Source: Temnothorax longispinosus (lineage: Eukaryota > Arthropoda > Insecta > Hymenoptera > Formicidae). Taken from it: a stretch of DNA of 64,000 nt. A program made the translations under genes and the position numbers. The notes below the pieces were generated by a model. The model was given only the letters and a program-made list of their open reading frames with translations. It had not been told where the DNA came from and searched no databases. Below are positions 27,169 to 39,058 of the stretch, one piece after another (position 1 is the first letter of the stretch; every line of letters begins with the position of its first letter). The stretch is from assembly GCF_030848805.1 (NCBI RefSeq), contig NC_092362.1:21647020-21711019 (forward strand). Direction: 5' to 3'.

Positions 27169-27300
27169 GGGTCTGTTCGCGTTGCTTGCACTTTTTGCAC
27201 TCAGCATCTTCGCTTTCTCTTTCTCTCCAACGGCCGAATATATATTTATCTCATTTCAAGTGCAAAAATGTTTGGGGATTTCAAGCAACGCGAACAAGCC
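27169..27300. mobile_element. Short inverted-repeat (MITE-like) element, about 130 bp
   Basis: The left end carries TGTTCGCGTTGCTTG (27174-27188) and the right end its exact complement CAAGCAACGCGAACA (27283-27297). Flanking bases partly match (GGGTC against AGGCT), and TTTTTGCACT/AGTGCAAAAA is also inverted (about 27192-27201 and 27259-27268). There is no coding capacity; the plus-strand ORF 27057-27668 simply reads through it. Confidence 0.75.
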
Positions 27301-27626
27301 TATTATCAGTATCAAAATTTATGTACAGTGACTTTCTGCGGGCGAGCCAATGCAGGAAAAACCGTATAAGATTAAGTCGGGCGTATCTTTCTCATCGTAC
27401 TGGCACATTTGGGGAGAAGCGCTGGTTGAAACCTCGGATGCGGCTCCACTTCGCAATTTTCACGATGGACATGACGCGGGACCTGACGGACATTCCCATG
27501 TCCGTGTTCTCGCGAGTTTCCACGAGCCGGAATAAGTCCTCGTTTGTAGGTGGGTACCTTCGTCACGGTGAGCGGTTCGCAGCATGGTTTACCGGACAAT
27601 CGTGGTGGATGCGCTCGAGGACGATG

Positions 27627-27781
27627 AGCGGAGACAGGACAGAAGAGAGAAAGACAGAGAAAGAATAAATCGAAAGGAGGGAGAAAAATAGAAGGAGAGA
27701 GGCCGGGGAAAACAGAGAAGAGAGACAATCAGAGGAGAGAAAGGGAAAGAAAGAAAGAGAGAGAGAGAGAAAAGAGAGAAG
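27627..27781. repeat. Polypurine (GA-rich) tract, about 155 bp
   Basis: The plus strand is almost only A and G, with a few C and T interruptions, ending in an AG microsatellite near 27756-27770. Such tracts can form triplex DNA and give artificial Glu/Arg or Ser/Leu/Phe-rich reading frames. Confidence 0.85.
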
Positions 27782-28806
27782 GGACCTTCTTCTTGGTAGC
27801 GGCCACGGAGGAAGAGAGCGAGGGACCACCATGTACACAGAGACGCGAGGGAAGCGAGGAGAATGTCGTGCTGTGCTCATCGAGGTGTAGATCCTCGTCC
27901 CCTGGGTCGTTCCTACGCCGTGGTCAGCGTCCCACTAAGCCACGGTCACGTTTACGTTGTCGCTTCAACCGCGTCTAAACCGTTGTCGTATGTGGCAACG
28001 TTAATCTTACTCGATCTTACGCGATCATCAGAATTTGTGCCGTCTTTCCGGTGAGCGACCGCCGTTATATGACAAATTGCGTCGGTAGAATATTAGCAAG
28101 GTACCGTCGAATATATACAAGATCCTGCTCATGATATACAAGCAAATATCTACGCGTATGCGTAGATACATAAACATAAGATAGTTATAGCTTTCATAAA
28201 AGCAAATATATATTGGTCGCGATAAAAAAAAATGTATCCGCATCACGAATGGTAAAGGTATCGATATTAATATCTTTCTCGTATGGAACTTATTCGTTCA
28301 ACGATGCTACGAATTCCGTGACTTTTCTCTCTTTCATATTTGCATGACAACTATGCTATTATGCCGAAAGTTCCATCCCTTTCACGCTCGCGTCTCAGGG
28401 AAACTTAGCACTCGGCTCGTACCTTCCATTAGAGCGACAATGAGGTGATTTTCGAGGTGAGGTGAGACAATACGAGACACGATATCTTGATCTATCTCTC
28501 AGAACGCAACAACTAGAGTGGCCCCTTGCGCGAAATACCTACGGTATCCCTGAACACGTAGTCCTCGTCGTCGCGATAAAATCGTTTACGCCGCGCCAAG
28601 AGTTTCGCTTCGGCGAGCGTCTCGCGCTTCGAATCGCACCTGGCGCGAGGTAGCAGGTTGCCGAGCGGTTGCAGGAGACGATCGGTACCGCAAAACATTG
28701 CGAAAGAATTAATATATTCTGCTACACGAATCGAGAATGTAGTAATAGAATGAGAAATAACGGACGATATACAAAAGCCTCGAATTAGATTTTAATAAAA
28801 AATATC
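27782..28806. other. Dll intron segment, nothing recognised
   Basis: Mixed composition; CpG-rich near 27790-28060 and 28540-28690. There is no exon, RNA gene or repeat element that I recognise. Confidence 0.5.
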
Positions 28807-28996
28807 GATATAGAGTAAAGAGGGACTATTTGAGTCAGTTAAAGAAAAAATAAGATAAAACATTTTCAAGACAAAAAGCCAAAAAAACCAAAAAACCCCT
28901 CCCTACCTTAAAATTTGAAAAGCTCCTCCCTGTCTTGAAAATTTTATCTAATAATTTTTATTTAACTGACTCAAATAGCCCCTTCTTATCCTATAG
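28807..28996. mobile_element. Hairpin-forming inverted-repeat element, about 190 bp
   Basis: CTATTTGAGTCAGTTAAA (28826-28843) is matched by its complement TTTAACTGACTCAAATAG (28961-28978). The match continues outward (TATAG...TAAGAAGGGG) and inward (AGATAAAA.ATTTTCAAGAC against its complement at about 28930-28950), so the arms are roughly 65 bases long with a short A/C-rich loop. There are no open frames. It resembles a foldback MITE; the family is not known to me. Confidence 0.8.
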
Positions 28997-30254
28997 AGAA
29001 GATTGCGCCTTGTAATTTAAAAGGATTAAAACGTGTTATCGATGAGACATCATATTTTTAGGTTCTAAAGAAATATCAGCCGGAATATTCAAATTCCAAA
29101 TTTTCCGCTGCAACTTAATATGTCTTGTCCCATCACAAAAAAGCCCTAAATCTCAACCGCTTGTACCGTCAGCATGCATGTTCTTATCCACTTCAAATCT
29201 GATCTCCGTAACGGTCCTTACGTACGTCCACTTCCACCTCTTTGTGTCGCTAATGCTTACCAGGCTCGTATTTTCGCGATCGCGATCGCGCCGCAGAAGA
29301 GGAAACGCAATCGTTCCGCCGTGCAGGTCGATATCTCAATCTCGTCTCGTTTTTTTTTCTCGTACGAGGCTCAAACGTGTTCGCGAATACCTGCGTCCGC
29401 CTCGGAAGCAGCCGGCGAAGCAGTCCTTTGCCGCGCGTACTTTACGGGTTAGGCCGGGTCGTTTACCGCGTGTAAACCACGTCGCTGTACATGGCGCACG
29501 CGATGGTGCCGCCAAGTTGCCGATTTCCATAAAAGTCTAGAAACGCTCTCCGCGCGCGGCCCGGCGGAGCGCGAAGCCGGCTCCTCCCGGTTACCTAAAT
29601 GGACCTTAGCGCTTCCACGAAAGCGAACGCAAAGAGACGCATTCCCGCGATGCACGGGCTTTGATGCACGGTTGCGCTTAAGGCGAGAGACCCTTACATC
29701 TTAATTCGTGCGTGTGTTAGCCATGGGAGTGCGGCCTACCGCGAGGCCTAGACAAACGAACAGGTGTGAGATGCGCCCGTGAGGAAATGGCGGAACTAAT
29801 GTTACCGCGAAACGCTTAATGCGTGCATGCATATTCGTGTCCATTCATTGCGCGCGTCGTGTACTGATAGACTTCGAACAATGTGCTTTCCGATTCTTTG
29901 GAAGATCAACATCTCGAAATAGCACTTCCAATAATTCTATTAATGAAACAGGTTAATCTTTATGCAACGCAGTAATTAAGATCAATGGGAAATCCGACAG
30001 GAATCGAGAACAATAACTGCAAACGGTAGCGAGACTCTCGAATTAACGGATTTACGCGTCTGTCTATCCGGGGAAAATTCCGCGTGAAATTATGCCACCG
30101 CAACCGGACGCGGGGGGTCGGTCAAAGCGTGATGTAAAATCGCGTATTAAGAGATTTATTCCACGTGTGCCACAAATAAAAATTCCGCGGTAATCAATCC
30201 TCGCGTATGCGGATGCGGCGCGTTCAAAGCGCGCTAAATCACGCCCCGAATGAG

Positions 30255-30257
<3 letters not shown>
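28997..30257. other. Dll intron segment, nothing recognised
   Basis: CpG-rich at about 29260-29680, including the palindromic GCGATCGCGATCGC at 29275-29290. No gene is recognised. Confidence 0.5.

Positions 30258-30311
<54 letters not shown>
30258..30311. repeat. (GA)n microsatellite
   Basis: About 26 perfect GA units. It gives spurious Arg-Glu and Leu-Ser repeat frames on the two strands. Confidence 0.97.
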
Positions 30312-30313
<2 letters not shown>

Positions 30314-31620
30314 CCTTGTTGACGTCGAAGGAGTTTCTGGGTTTCGCAAGCCGGAAGAGCGAGTCGCCATCGGCCGCGGAGATTTATCTGCAATCGCTTT
30401 GCGTCGAAGTGCTCGGTGCTTCTGACGCACCCGGCCGTGTATGCAAATGCACCCGCGTGAAAAAAAAAAAAACGATGGCGGCAACAGCAGTAGCAGCGGC
30501 AGCAACAGCGAGCCGACGCATGTTAACAACAAAACAGACGGAAACTCGGCGAGCGAGTGACATCGCGCTACCGCGCAGGATGATGAAGTAGATTCCCTCC
30601 TGGCGAGGATGTGCATTATATCACGCTTATACGACCGCCACCGCTGCAATGTGCGCACCGATGCGCCTTGCACGCGCACCGGTGCGGCGCGACACGAGTA
30701 GTAATGTGACGCACTTGCGAGATAAAGTCTTATCTTCGTCGGCGCGCTGCATCGCGCTCGCGTGGGATTTCGCGATCTCGCGCGCGCGAACCGCGCGGGA
30801 AATCCCCGATGGTCATTAACATATACGCCGCCACGTGGACGAGGAATATATTTTCCATTCGATCGCGAAGATCGCGATATAGTAACCCAGTTTGTGTGAG
30901 CGCGCGCGGTCGAATCGCTCGATCGACGACGGCGGTCGGGCCGGAAGTCTGTTTGCGTGTTGCTCGCTCGGGATTTACATTTTAAAGTGTCGGTAGAACG
31001 TTATGGAAGGATTTATGTTTCTTGGAATTGCTCGGAACACACACGTTACGCGCATCTAGATGTGTTTCACGTTTTGTGCTCGAAATAATTAAGCCGGACA
31101 ACGAGCATAAATAAAAGTATGTCGGAATACACGGAACAGGGTAGACCGTATCTCGCTAAGGCGCGAAATTAAGTTAAAGTTCGGCGAGATATGTCATGAC
31201 GGTATGCGGGATATAAATGATGATGGGGCAAAAATTCGTATTCAACATGTTGCGGTTTCGTGGAAGATCTTACGGTTAGATGACGGTACGGTACATTGTG
31301 TTGAACGCGCGTATGCGCTTTCCAAGCACATCCTCGATAACCACTGAAAACGCTCGCGTTCGACACAGCTTTCAGCGTCCTTTCTTATAAGCTTGTCCCG
31401 AGTTTTTGGTCTTAACGCTTTGACAGACGTGGCAGCGCGCAACCAGATAGACGGGGCAGAGAAAAACGCGTCACGATGCATCGCAGTCATAAAAGAGTGC
31501 TTCCGCATTCATACGAGGCGAGAGTAATTGATTCTTTGTAAATTTAAAGCACACACGAAACGGAGAGAACTGTCACAACAGTTTTTATTCTTATCAATTT
31601 CAGGCGGAACGTAGGGAACA
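30312..31620. other. Dll intron segment, CpG-rich, nothing recognised
   Basis: Strongly CpG-rich at 30640-30960, with alternating GCGC stretches; mixed afterwards. There is no supported exon. Confidence 0.5.
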
Positions 31621-31866
31621 TATCGAATTTTTTTATGCCAAACCAGAAACTTTTACTTCGCCAGTAAATAATTAACGATAAGGATTTTTATTCCGACCTA
31701 ACTGGCTACTTTTATTAATTATAATCGTCACGACGCGACGTTTCGACCATTGGTTTTGGTCATTATAATTGTGACAATTATAATTGTGACATATCATTAT
31801 AATTGTGACAATTATAATTAATAAAGATAGTTAGGTCGAATAAAAATCCTTATCGAATTTTTTTAT
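31621..31866. mobile_element. Insertion flanked by 16-bp direct repeats, Penelope-like or retrozyme-like remnant
   Basis: TATCGAATTTTTTTAT occurs at 31621-31636 and again at 31851-31866, as a target-site duplication would. Inside, GATAAGGATTTTTATTCCGACCTAACT (positions 31677-31703) has a near-perfect inverted partner at 31829-31854. Between them are repeats of AATTATAATTGTGAC and, on the minus strand, a hammerhead-like core: ATGA (31763-31760), a CCA/TGG stem, then CGAAACGTC (31745-31737). Penelope-like retroelements carry hammerhead motifs and make target duplications of variable length, so a truncated copy is a reasonable guess. No protein is encoded. Confidence 0.6.
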
Positions 31867-32426
31867 ATCGATATATGATTCGCTATTTCCTCAAGCGTTC
31901 TGAAACAAAACGCATAGCGTTATCCGCTAAGCACACACAAATTCCCATTACTATAGGCGCATCCATATGCACGTGTACACACATACGCACACAACCGCGA
32001 GGAGCAGGACCCGTAAGCCGCAACCGCATTATCCGAAGTACTCTTCGGCGCATAGCGGGCACATGCAATTTTCGAGCGGGTTTCTGCCAGCTGGATGTTG
32101 GAGAAAGAAAGAGGCGACGAGCGGATAGGAAATGCGCGAGGAAGAAGCAGCAGAGAGGCAGGGAGGGAGGAGCGTAATTTTACCCTGGTTGCCGGTAATT
32201 TCACGCTTTTACTCGGGCAGGTTAGCAAGGCGCAGCTCGTTCTCGTGGAAAATGTCGTACCCATTCGCGAGTTCTCCTCTTCATCCCCTCTCGCGCCCGT
32301 GTCCTCGCTTTAAAGACCTGCTAGCTCACGAAAACGCAGACGGTACCGGCAGATAGTTACGGGACATGAGTTCCTTTTGCTCGCGGGATTTTATCGCCCC
32401 AGAAATCTTCCGGTATATCTACACAC

Positions 32427-32488
32427 GCGTGCGTGCGTGCGTGCGTGCGTACCGTACGTGGATGCGTACGGGCGTGCGTGCGTGCGTA
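32427..32488. repeat. (GTGC)n repeat, interrupted
   Basis: GCGTGCGTGC units run at about 32427-32450 and again at 32471-32488, separated by a diverged GTACG-type spacer. Confidence 0.9.
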
Positions 32489-33745
32489 CGAGCGCGCGGC
32501 GGGCGAACTTATCGTGCGTCGGTCTAGATTCGCGACTGTTCACTTATTAGCGCGCGTTTGTGATTTATCGTGAACACGAGCTCTCGCGAGGATTAAGTAA
32601 TTCGATCCTTAACGCCGCTGAGGGATGCGAACGTTAAACGGAGGTTATCGCAGCTGTCGTAATTACATCTGCGATCTCATAAAAGTAACTGCCGTACTCT
32701 CGCGGCAGTTAATTTTTGTTGTCTTCACTTTTCTTTTGTTCATATTACAAACAAGACCGTTATATGAGGCTAAATCCTTATATGAGACACGGTCGGTCAA
32801 GACAGTCAGAATTGATACATCATCTTAAAGATTAGAGCGTTATTTGGAGAAAGGAACGCATTCAAATACTCCCACTTGCTAATACAATCCGCATACTCAT
32901 CACGAATTATTACGCGAAATCATTATACAAGAGTTGTAATCACCTCATTCTAAATTCCGCCCTTTCTCCCCGGTTAAGGATTCCCCCTATATAATAGCAT
33001 TGCGAAGATGATTAAAACTGGTTTCATTACTTATGCATACATAAATTTCATGCCTTGCACGAGAGAGGAAGCGTACCAAGATCGTACCAATCATAGAGCT
33101 GATTTGTATTATTTATTCGCGTGCGACACATACGGTCATTGACGAGAACGATAATGTGTCGTTCGAATTTGCTATTATATAGTAAGGTCTTAATACTGTC
33201 TCGTCGAGCGATACTACCTAAGTATTGTATTAATGCTTGAAAGAAATATTGATTAGCAAATACTCGAGATAAAAAAATAATTGAAAGATAATAGAAATAT
33301 CTGAATAATTTTTTTGTAAATTTATCAAATTTTTGTAATATTGAATGATTTATATTGAATTATTGTAGATACATTCAAGTACAATCAGCGATAATAATAT
33401 TGTAAAATATTAAATACTTGTAGTGTAAGAAATATATCCACATTTCTATATTATTTCACTGTTCGATATTGCATGGATAAAGGTATCAATACCTCATTAA
33501 AATACAGCATTTCTAGTACAAACACGTACACGGTAGCGCTGATGGATATGCTCACGCGAGAGAGGAGGGCTCCAGAGTTAGTATCGAGCTGTTCACTCCT
33601 TAGAGGCCCGACTTGAAGAAGCGATCGTTCGCAAGGAGCACCAAGCGATCGTTGATAAGCGCATAGATGCGCCCTGAGGAGTAGGCGTAATAAATTGTTT
33701 GCTGATTCTATTGAGCCTACGCGACCGGCAACAATAGCAGAAGTG

Positions 33746-33803
33746 AGAGAGAGTGTATGTGTGAGAGAGAGAGAGAGAGGAAGAGAAAGAGAGAGAGAAA
33801 GGA
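33746..33803. repeat. GA-rich microsatellite / polypurine tract
   Basis: GAGAGA units, interrupted by GTGTATGTGT and AAGAG, run over about 58 bases. Confidence 0.85.
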
Positions 33804-36800
33804 TCAGTGAATGAATAATCGTTCGAAAAGCGCCGGACGGGCTGTCGTTGTCTTCTTTAACTTACGAAGCGAATTTGAATTCTCGAGATCTTTACACGTT
33901 GTGCGCAGCGTAATTTTTTTTCAAACCTTATCCATCCTAGCGTTTCTAATTGAAAGCATATTGTATTATACCTCATTGTAAATGTATTGTACCTCGTAAG
34001 CGAAATTGTGCTATCTAAAATCGGTATGGGCGGATTCCGTGTGATTCCAGTACATTTTTAAAGCGATCGTGAAGATAAATGTTAGATGTATACGTGGTAG
34101 ATGTTACGTCAAAGCGCGTACAAATCAAAATTGTTCAACACATACCGGAGGGTTAATTTATCCTGCGGCATGACTGGGTAACCTGAAGTACTTTCACCGA
34201 TCACAGCACATTTCAATTTTACTCCGTTCCATACGTCGATAACGCGCCGTAATGGTGGTTACATATCCCGTGACTAATTTCCAGCAATCAGCTGCATCGG
34301 CACCCGCCGCAATCGCAAAGATTGTGAAAGAAAAACCGGATTTTTTAATACTAGACATAGGCAGTACGCGGCGAATATGCTCGGGATTTCAACATGTCGA
34401 ATCTTTTTACTTCATCTACGTCAGTTACGTTTTATATGGAGCGGCGGTTGTCTGTTTCCTTGATTTAGTTTTTGTGTTGTCTTTTTCTTACTTCTGCAGT
34501 TGATCTTTGACGGTACGTGTCGGTACATGTGAGAGCACGTCTCAAAGACGTGTATCACGATAACAGGTGTCTTTTATTCTTCTTACTCTACCTTAGCAAA
34601 TATATTTTTCCTGAGCCTTGACCAATGCTTTCCATACTATAACTCATAACATTATAGTCTATAAAAATTGCAATAACATAAACTGCTAACAGGATATTAC
34701 TTTCCACTTCATTTTAAATTAATGGTTTCTTGGTAAATCGAATGTAGGAAATCGAGAAATTTAATGTTACATGTCAAAGCTTTGCAGGAAAGAGAGAACT
34801 AACATATCTATAGCATAAATTGCATAAAATTAACTTCGTTATAAATCATCCCGATATAACAACGATCGATGCCACCTGATGCAATTTGAAAACAGAAAGA
34901 GAAAAAAACGAGCGTTATTGTCCAATAAATTCCACATTCATCCTTCCTCCTCCGGAATACAAATGATAACATTAATCGTGCTCGATCCAAGATGCTAAAC
35001 TAATTAGTCGCGCGCTTTTATTAGTCCCGCGTATCGAGCAAGTTAATAATACACGTGTTATTAATTCGCACGAGGGAATCCCGGCCTGGAAAATTGTTTT
35101 TCCGCGAAGACCGCGATTAGATATCGCGATGATGTCGTGCGTTTCATCGTTTCACGAGTATCTTCGCACGGTTCGTTATATCACGTTCTTCTCTAGCCCC
35201 CCTCGCCAATGAATCATTAGCGAGCGTATCAAAGAAGCCGCGCGTCCACGTCCTGTCCATATTCGGCCGCGGCGGTATTTCCAGGAGTTAAAAGCACGCC
35301 ATCGAGATCGCGTATCTCCGGCATCTCGCGCGCCGTGCGTTTCACATGAGAGTTGAGACTATTGTCTCGCGTTTTCGCGGCAAGGTGAGATGATTGCGCA
35401 ACATACGGAGAACGCGCAGGGCGGGACGCGCGGAGATGATATCGTGAGCGCATCCCGATTCTGAGCTAAGTATGACTAAGCGACTACACGTCCTGCTTTA
35501 GACAGTGTGTCCCATCGCCCACTTAATATCCAAAACGTAATGCTTATTTAACGATCGGCTCGCATTCGGGCTTACGACTGAATGTCGCAACAGATTCTTT
35601 GTGCGAGATATATCTTTCTCAATTGTGGCAACGCTTCTCGACTGCTTTTTCGTCATCTAATATTCCTTTTACAAGTAGAACGTTTTATATCCTCCTATTT
35701 GTTTTGCTCTTAAAATCTAATCTGATCTGTTTAATTAGGATGTTTTTTAGATTTCACGCAGAGTTCGCCTCGCCGTTCATCTGTAGTTGACTACAGGGCG
35801 CGAACACATTTTTCGGCGAGAACTCGATTTATGGACGTCTTATACAAGTGTATAAGCGCGTAAATCACCGGCGAGCGAGCGACATGAGGAAAAGTGGGAC
35901 GTATCGTGCGGACGCGAATCGCGAGTCTTCGGCGCGAGACCGGCGAGAGTCGATTTACAGTCGCAGTGACATTTCGCTCCTGTAAAAGTCCGATTGTTCC
36001 GGGATGATCGGCTGACACGCGAAACGTTTGATTTATTTAATAAACCTTTCGTGACTGAGTCACTCGTCGACTAAGTGCAGTAGTTACAATAGCTCAACAA
36101 TGCGATTTGTTTCATTTTTATCTGCACAGTCAGAATGGTTTTTGTCGCGACTATAAGCATGTTTACATACCTAAAATAGAGACAGAATGCATCTACTTGT
36201 ATAAAAGAGAGAAACAAAAATTAGCTTCTTAGTAATGAAAGAGTTAATAGTAATACAATGAAGCGAGCGTTTTCTTAAGCGTTTACTTATCTAAAAAGTT
36301 GACAGTTTCGGCTTGCGCTCCTTAAGACCGTGAACGTTTGTATTACCTGTAACAAAAGAAGATACAATCGTTAGTTATAATGCATGTTTTTATCGAACAC
36401 TTATAATTATAACATTATTTAACATTCTTCTAAAAATCACGTAACTCGAACTCCGTTTATTTCATTTACAGAGATAGAGATCGTGGCGCATGGAGACCGG
36501 CGGTGATAGTAGGCCGGTGTAGTTAAAGCTTAATCGGAAAATTGGTCTGTTTAAAGCGCCACGCATGGCGCGTGAGTACGTTTTAATTATCACCTCATCC
36601 CGGCGAACATCCCGGTGCTTATTAAATGTGCTCGTAAAGACACGATTTTCACACAAGACAATGCGCCACACTGACCTTAGGAAGCTCGACGTTGTTTTCC
36701 CGGCGCCTTTAAGGCACGCTCATTAATCTCGATCGGTGAGTCAGCCTCTAGGAGAACTTTCATCGAGGCGTGGGCCTACCTAAGAGGATCTACCAAGTGA

Positions 36801-37751
36801 TCTATTCTTCAGCATGCAATATTTGCGCTTGCCATGCAAACCTAACAGCAAATTATCCGTGCCATACATGGCAACGTCGCAGCGAGTGTTTCTGGTCGTA
36901 ATTTCTAGTATTATCGGCATTACTTGATCAATGGATTAAAGGCGAAATAAAAAATAAAAAAAGGCAATCATATGTTTTGTTGTTTAATTCCTTTACTCTA
37001 TATCCTGTGTATAAGTACCTCGTGCGACAGATCGATGAAAGGGTTAAGGGCTGCTCGGAGAAACTCGCGTGCGTCGTTGAGAATTTTCATTAATCAGGGG
37101 CCAATTAATCAGAGGGTCAATTATAGAACGCGTATGCGTCGCGACGCGTCGCACGCGGAGCCCTTCAGGCGCGGCATGTGACCGCTCGTTACGAGGGGAG
37201 AGCCGTTACAAGGTGGTGGTTGGGAAACGGTTAATAGGACAAATTACGCTAATAAAAGGTAACAACGCCAGCCGTTTTCACGGTAGAATGACAATGCAGG
37301 CCTCGCAGATCCATTTGAATATTTCCCTAATGCCGGTCCGGTGGGCCGACGACGTGGCGGACATGCGCGCGCTTTTTCGTACGCATCAATGCCCCGTGGC
37401 CCGTAGATACGTTCGTCGTCTGTCGTCCGGAAGGGTAGGTCCTCGAAACTATTTCGAAACGCAGTCAGTCTCTCGATGGAGACGGCCGGCATGTCGGCAT
37501 TAAATTCGTTCTGCCATCTTGATCAGCCATGAATGTCTACGTGTTGCCGGGCAGAATTTATCGCTTCTCCTTGATGCGCTTCTATCGATCGCTGTGTATA
37601 CGCGTCACTGTCACCTTCCCACTCTTTTCTGCATCATGGTTTTAACGTTACGCTTCTCCTATTTTTATTTCCATAAAATAAATTGTCCAAAGGAATTTCC
37701 TGTATTATTTAATTTATAATTCTTCCAACAGTCTTTTTGTTTCTTTCATTG

Positions 37752-37860
37752 AAGGTATAATTACTGTATGACAATCAGATTTATCTATACATGACATGTA
37801 TAGATAAGAAAGAAGATATCTTCTTTCCATCAAATTGTCATACAATAATTGCAACACCTT
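37752..37860. mobile_element. Short nested hairpin element, about 109 bp
   Basis: The outer arms match: GTATGACAAT near 37766-37775 with ATTGTCATAC at 37834-37843, extending to AAGGT/ACCTT at the ends. Inside are a perfect 13-bp hairpin, TTATCTATACATG-A-CATGTATAGATAA (about 37780-37806), and the palindrome AGAAGATATCTTCT. A foldback MITE fits best; a precursor-like small-RNA hairpin is a weaker alternative. Confidence 0.65.
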
Positions 37861-39007
37861 TGGAATTTGGAAAAAAGATATCTGAATACTTCGCTCTTCG
37901 ATCTTATGCAGATAATTCTAATTCCATGTTGCATTTAAAAAAGAGGACCATCTTGTAATAAATAAAAATATAATTACATGTTTAGAATAATGTTGCAGAA
38001 AAGAAGAGAGAGGGAGAAGGTATTTCTCGCCGCGCGCCATGCTGTTTTGTCACGGGGAAACGCTTCGGTCCTGTTATTGGACGGGGATCGATTGCCGACG
38101 AAGCGATGGTCGAAGGCATTCCCCAAATGCGAGGCTGCGCTAAAAGCACGTTTAATTTTACCGTGACACAGGAGTATCGGGTACCGGCCAATCGGAGCGT
38201 GAAGCGATGACGCGGTGGAAAAAAAAAGAGAACATGACCAATGAAGCTGTACGAATCGTCGGGTAGCGGCCAGTCGATAGGCCGTGGCTTTCATGCTTTT
38301 TAGCACCCGGCAGCCCGCGATGGCACGACAAAAATGGTCCATAAATTCGCGCGATGTCCGAATACATTTTCATCCACAGGCACATTTCTACGTTCGCGTA
38401 AACGCTCATCCGCAAAGTGCGCATTGAATATTTCACAACGAGATTCTCTCTTTTTTTTTTTATTTTTAACAGGTTGACGCGACGCTTTCTACGATAATGC
38501 ACGTAGAAATTTCGCCTCGCGAGCATTATAAATTCCTGCCGCGGTTCCTAATAGAAATCTTAATAGCAAATTGCACAACTGTGATTGCTCGCAACTGCGG
38601 CAGAGTGCGGAGAGACGCAACGATGCAACGACCTGCGGCAACGGGATAAGATATACGTGTCGGTACGCTTAAGTTTCGTTGCTCCGAATTTCGACGGGTT
38701 GACGGAATAACAAATCACGCTTCTCGTCGAAAGCTGAAGTGCGACCGAGTTAACCGCTCGAGATAAGATCCGGAGGATCTGATGTGTTTAGGCAAATCCG
38801 TATTACAATGTAATTCCTTAAATACGTAATTCTCGTAACGTACATATCGCGGATCGTTAATTTTGTCGGTACGCGCGGCGAATGCGAAAGGCGGAGCGGG
38901 CTCGTTTCCAGGCTACGTTCCACGAGGTACGGCCCGTTTACGCTTTAACGTTCTGAAGCCTGCCTGTTACGGCGGTCAGGTGTTCGCATTCGCCCCTTCT
39001 CCAGCAA

Positions 39008-39010
<3 letters not shown>
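37861..39010. other. Dll intron segment, nothing recognised
   Basis: Mixed composition. Overlapping open frames on both strands at 37974-38526 have no recognisable domain. Confidence 0.5.

Positions 39011-39058
<48 letters not shown>
39011..39058. repeat. (TA)n microsatellite
   Basis: About 18 TA units bordered by TATGTATA and TGTATATA, giving a near-palindromic tract able to extrude as a cruciform. Confidence 0.95.

Larger units (their letters stand above)
31867..37751. other. Dll intron segment, nothing recognised beyond simple repeats
   Basis: CpG-rich at about 31960-32560, 35030-35460, 35870-36010 and 37030-37500; AT-rich at 33170-33500 and elsewhere. It contains the GTGC and GA repeats listed separately. 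No exon or RNA gene is recognised. Confidence 0.5.

Noticed and set aside
27057..27668. 203-codon plus-strand ORF
   Set aside because: It reads through an inverted-repeat element and ends in the polypurine tract; no domain is visible.
30064..30679. ORFs with long Leu-Ser or Arg-Glu repeats
   Set aside because: They are translations of the GA microsatellite at 30258-30311.
30880..30905. Possible LTQTQ-coding end of the missing homeobox exon on the minus strand
   Set aside because: The complement matches only four of the five expected codons, there is no donor at the right place, and the upstream codons do not give the Dll homeodomain.
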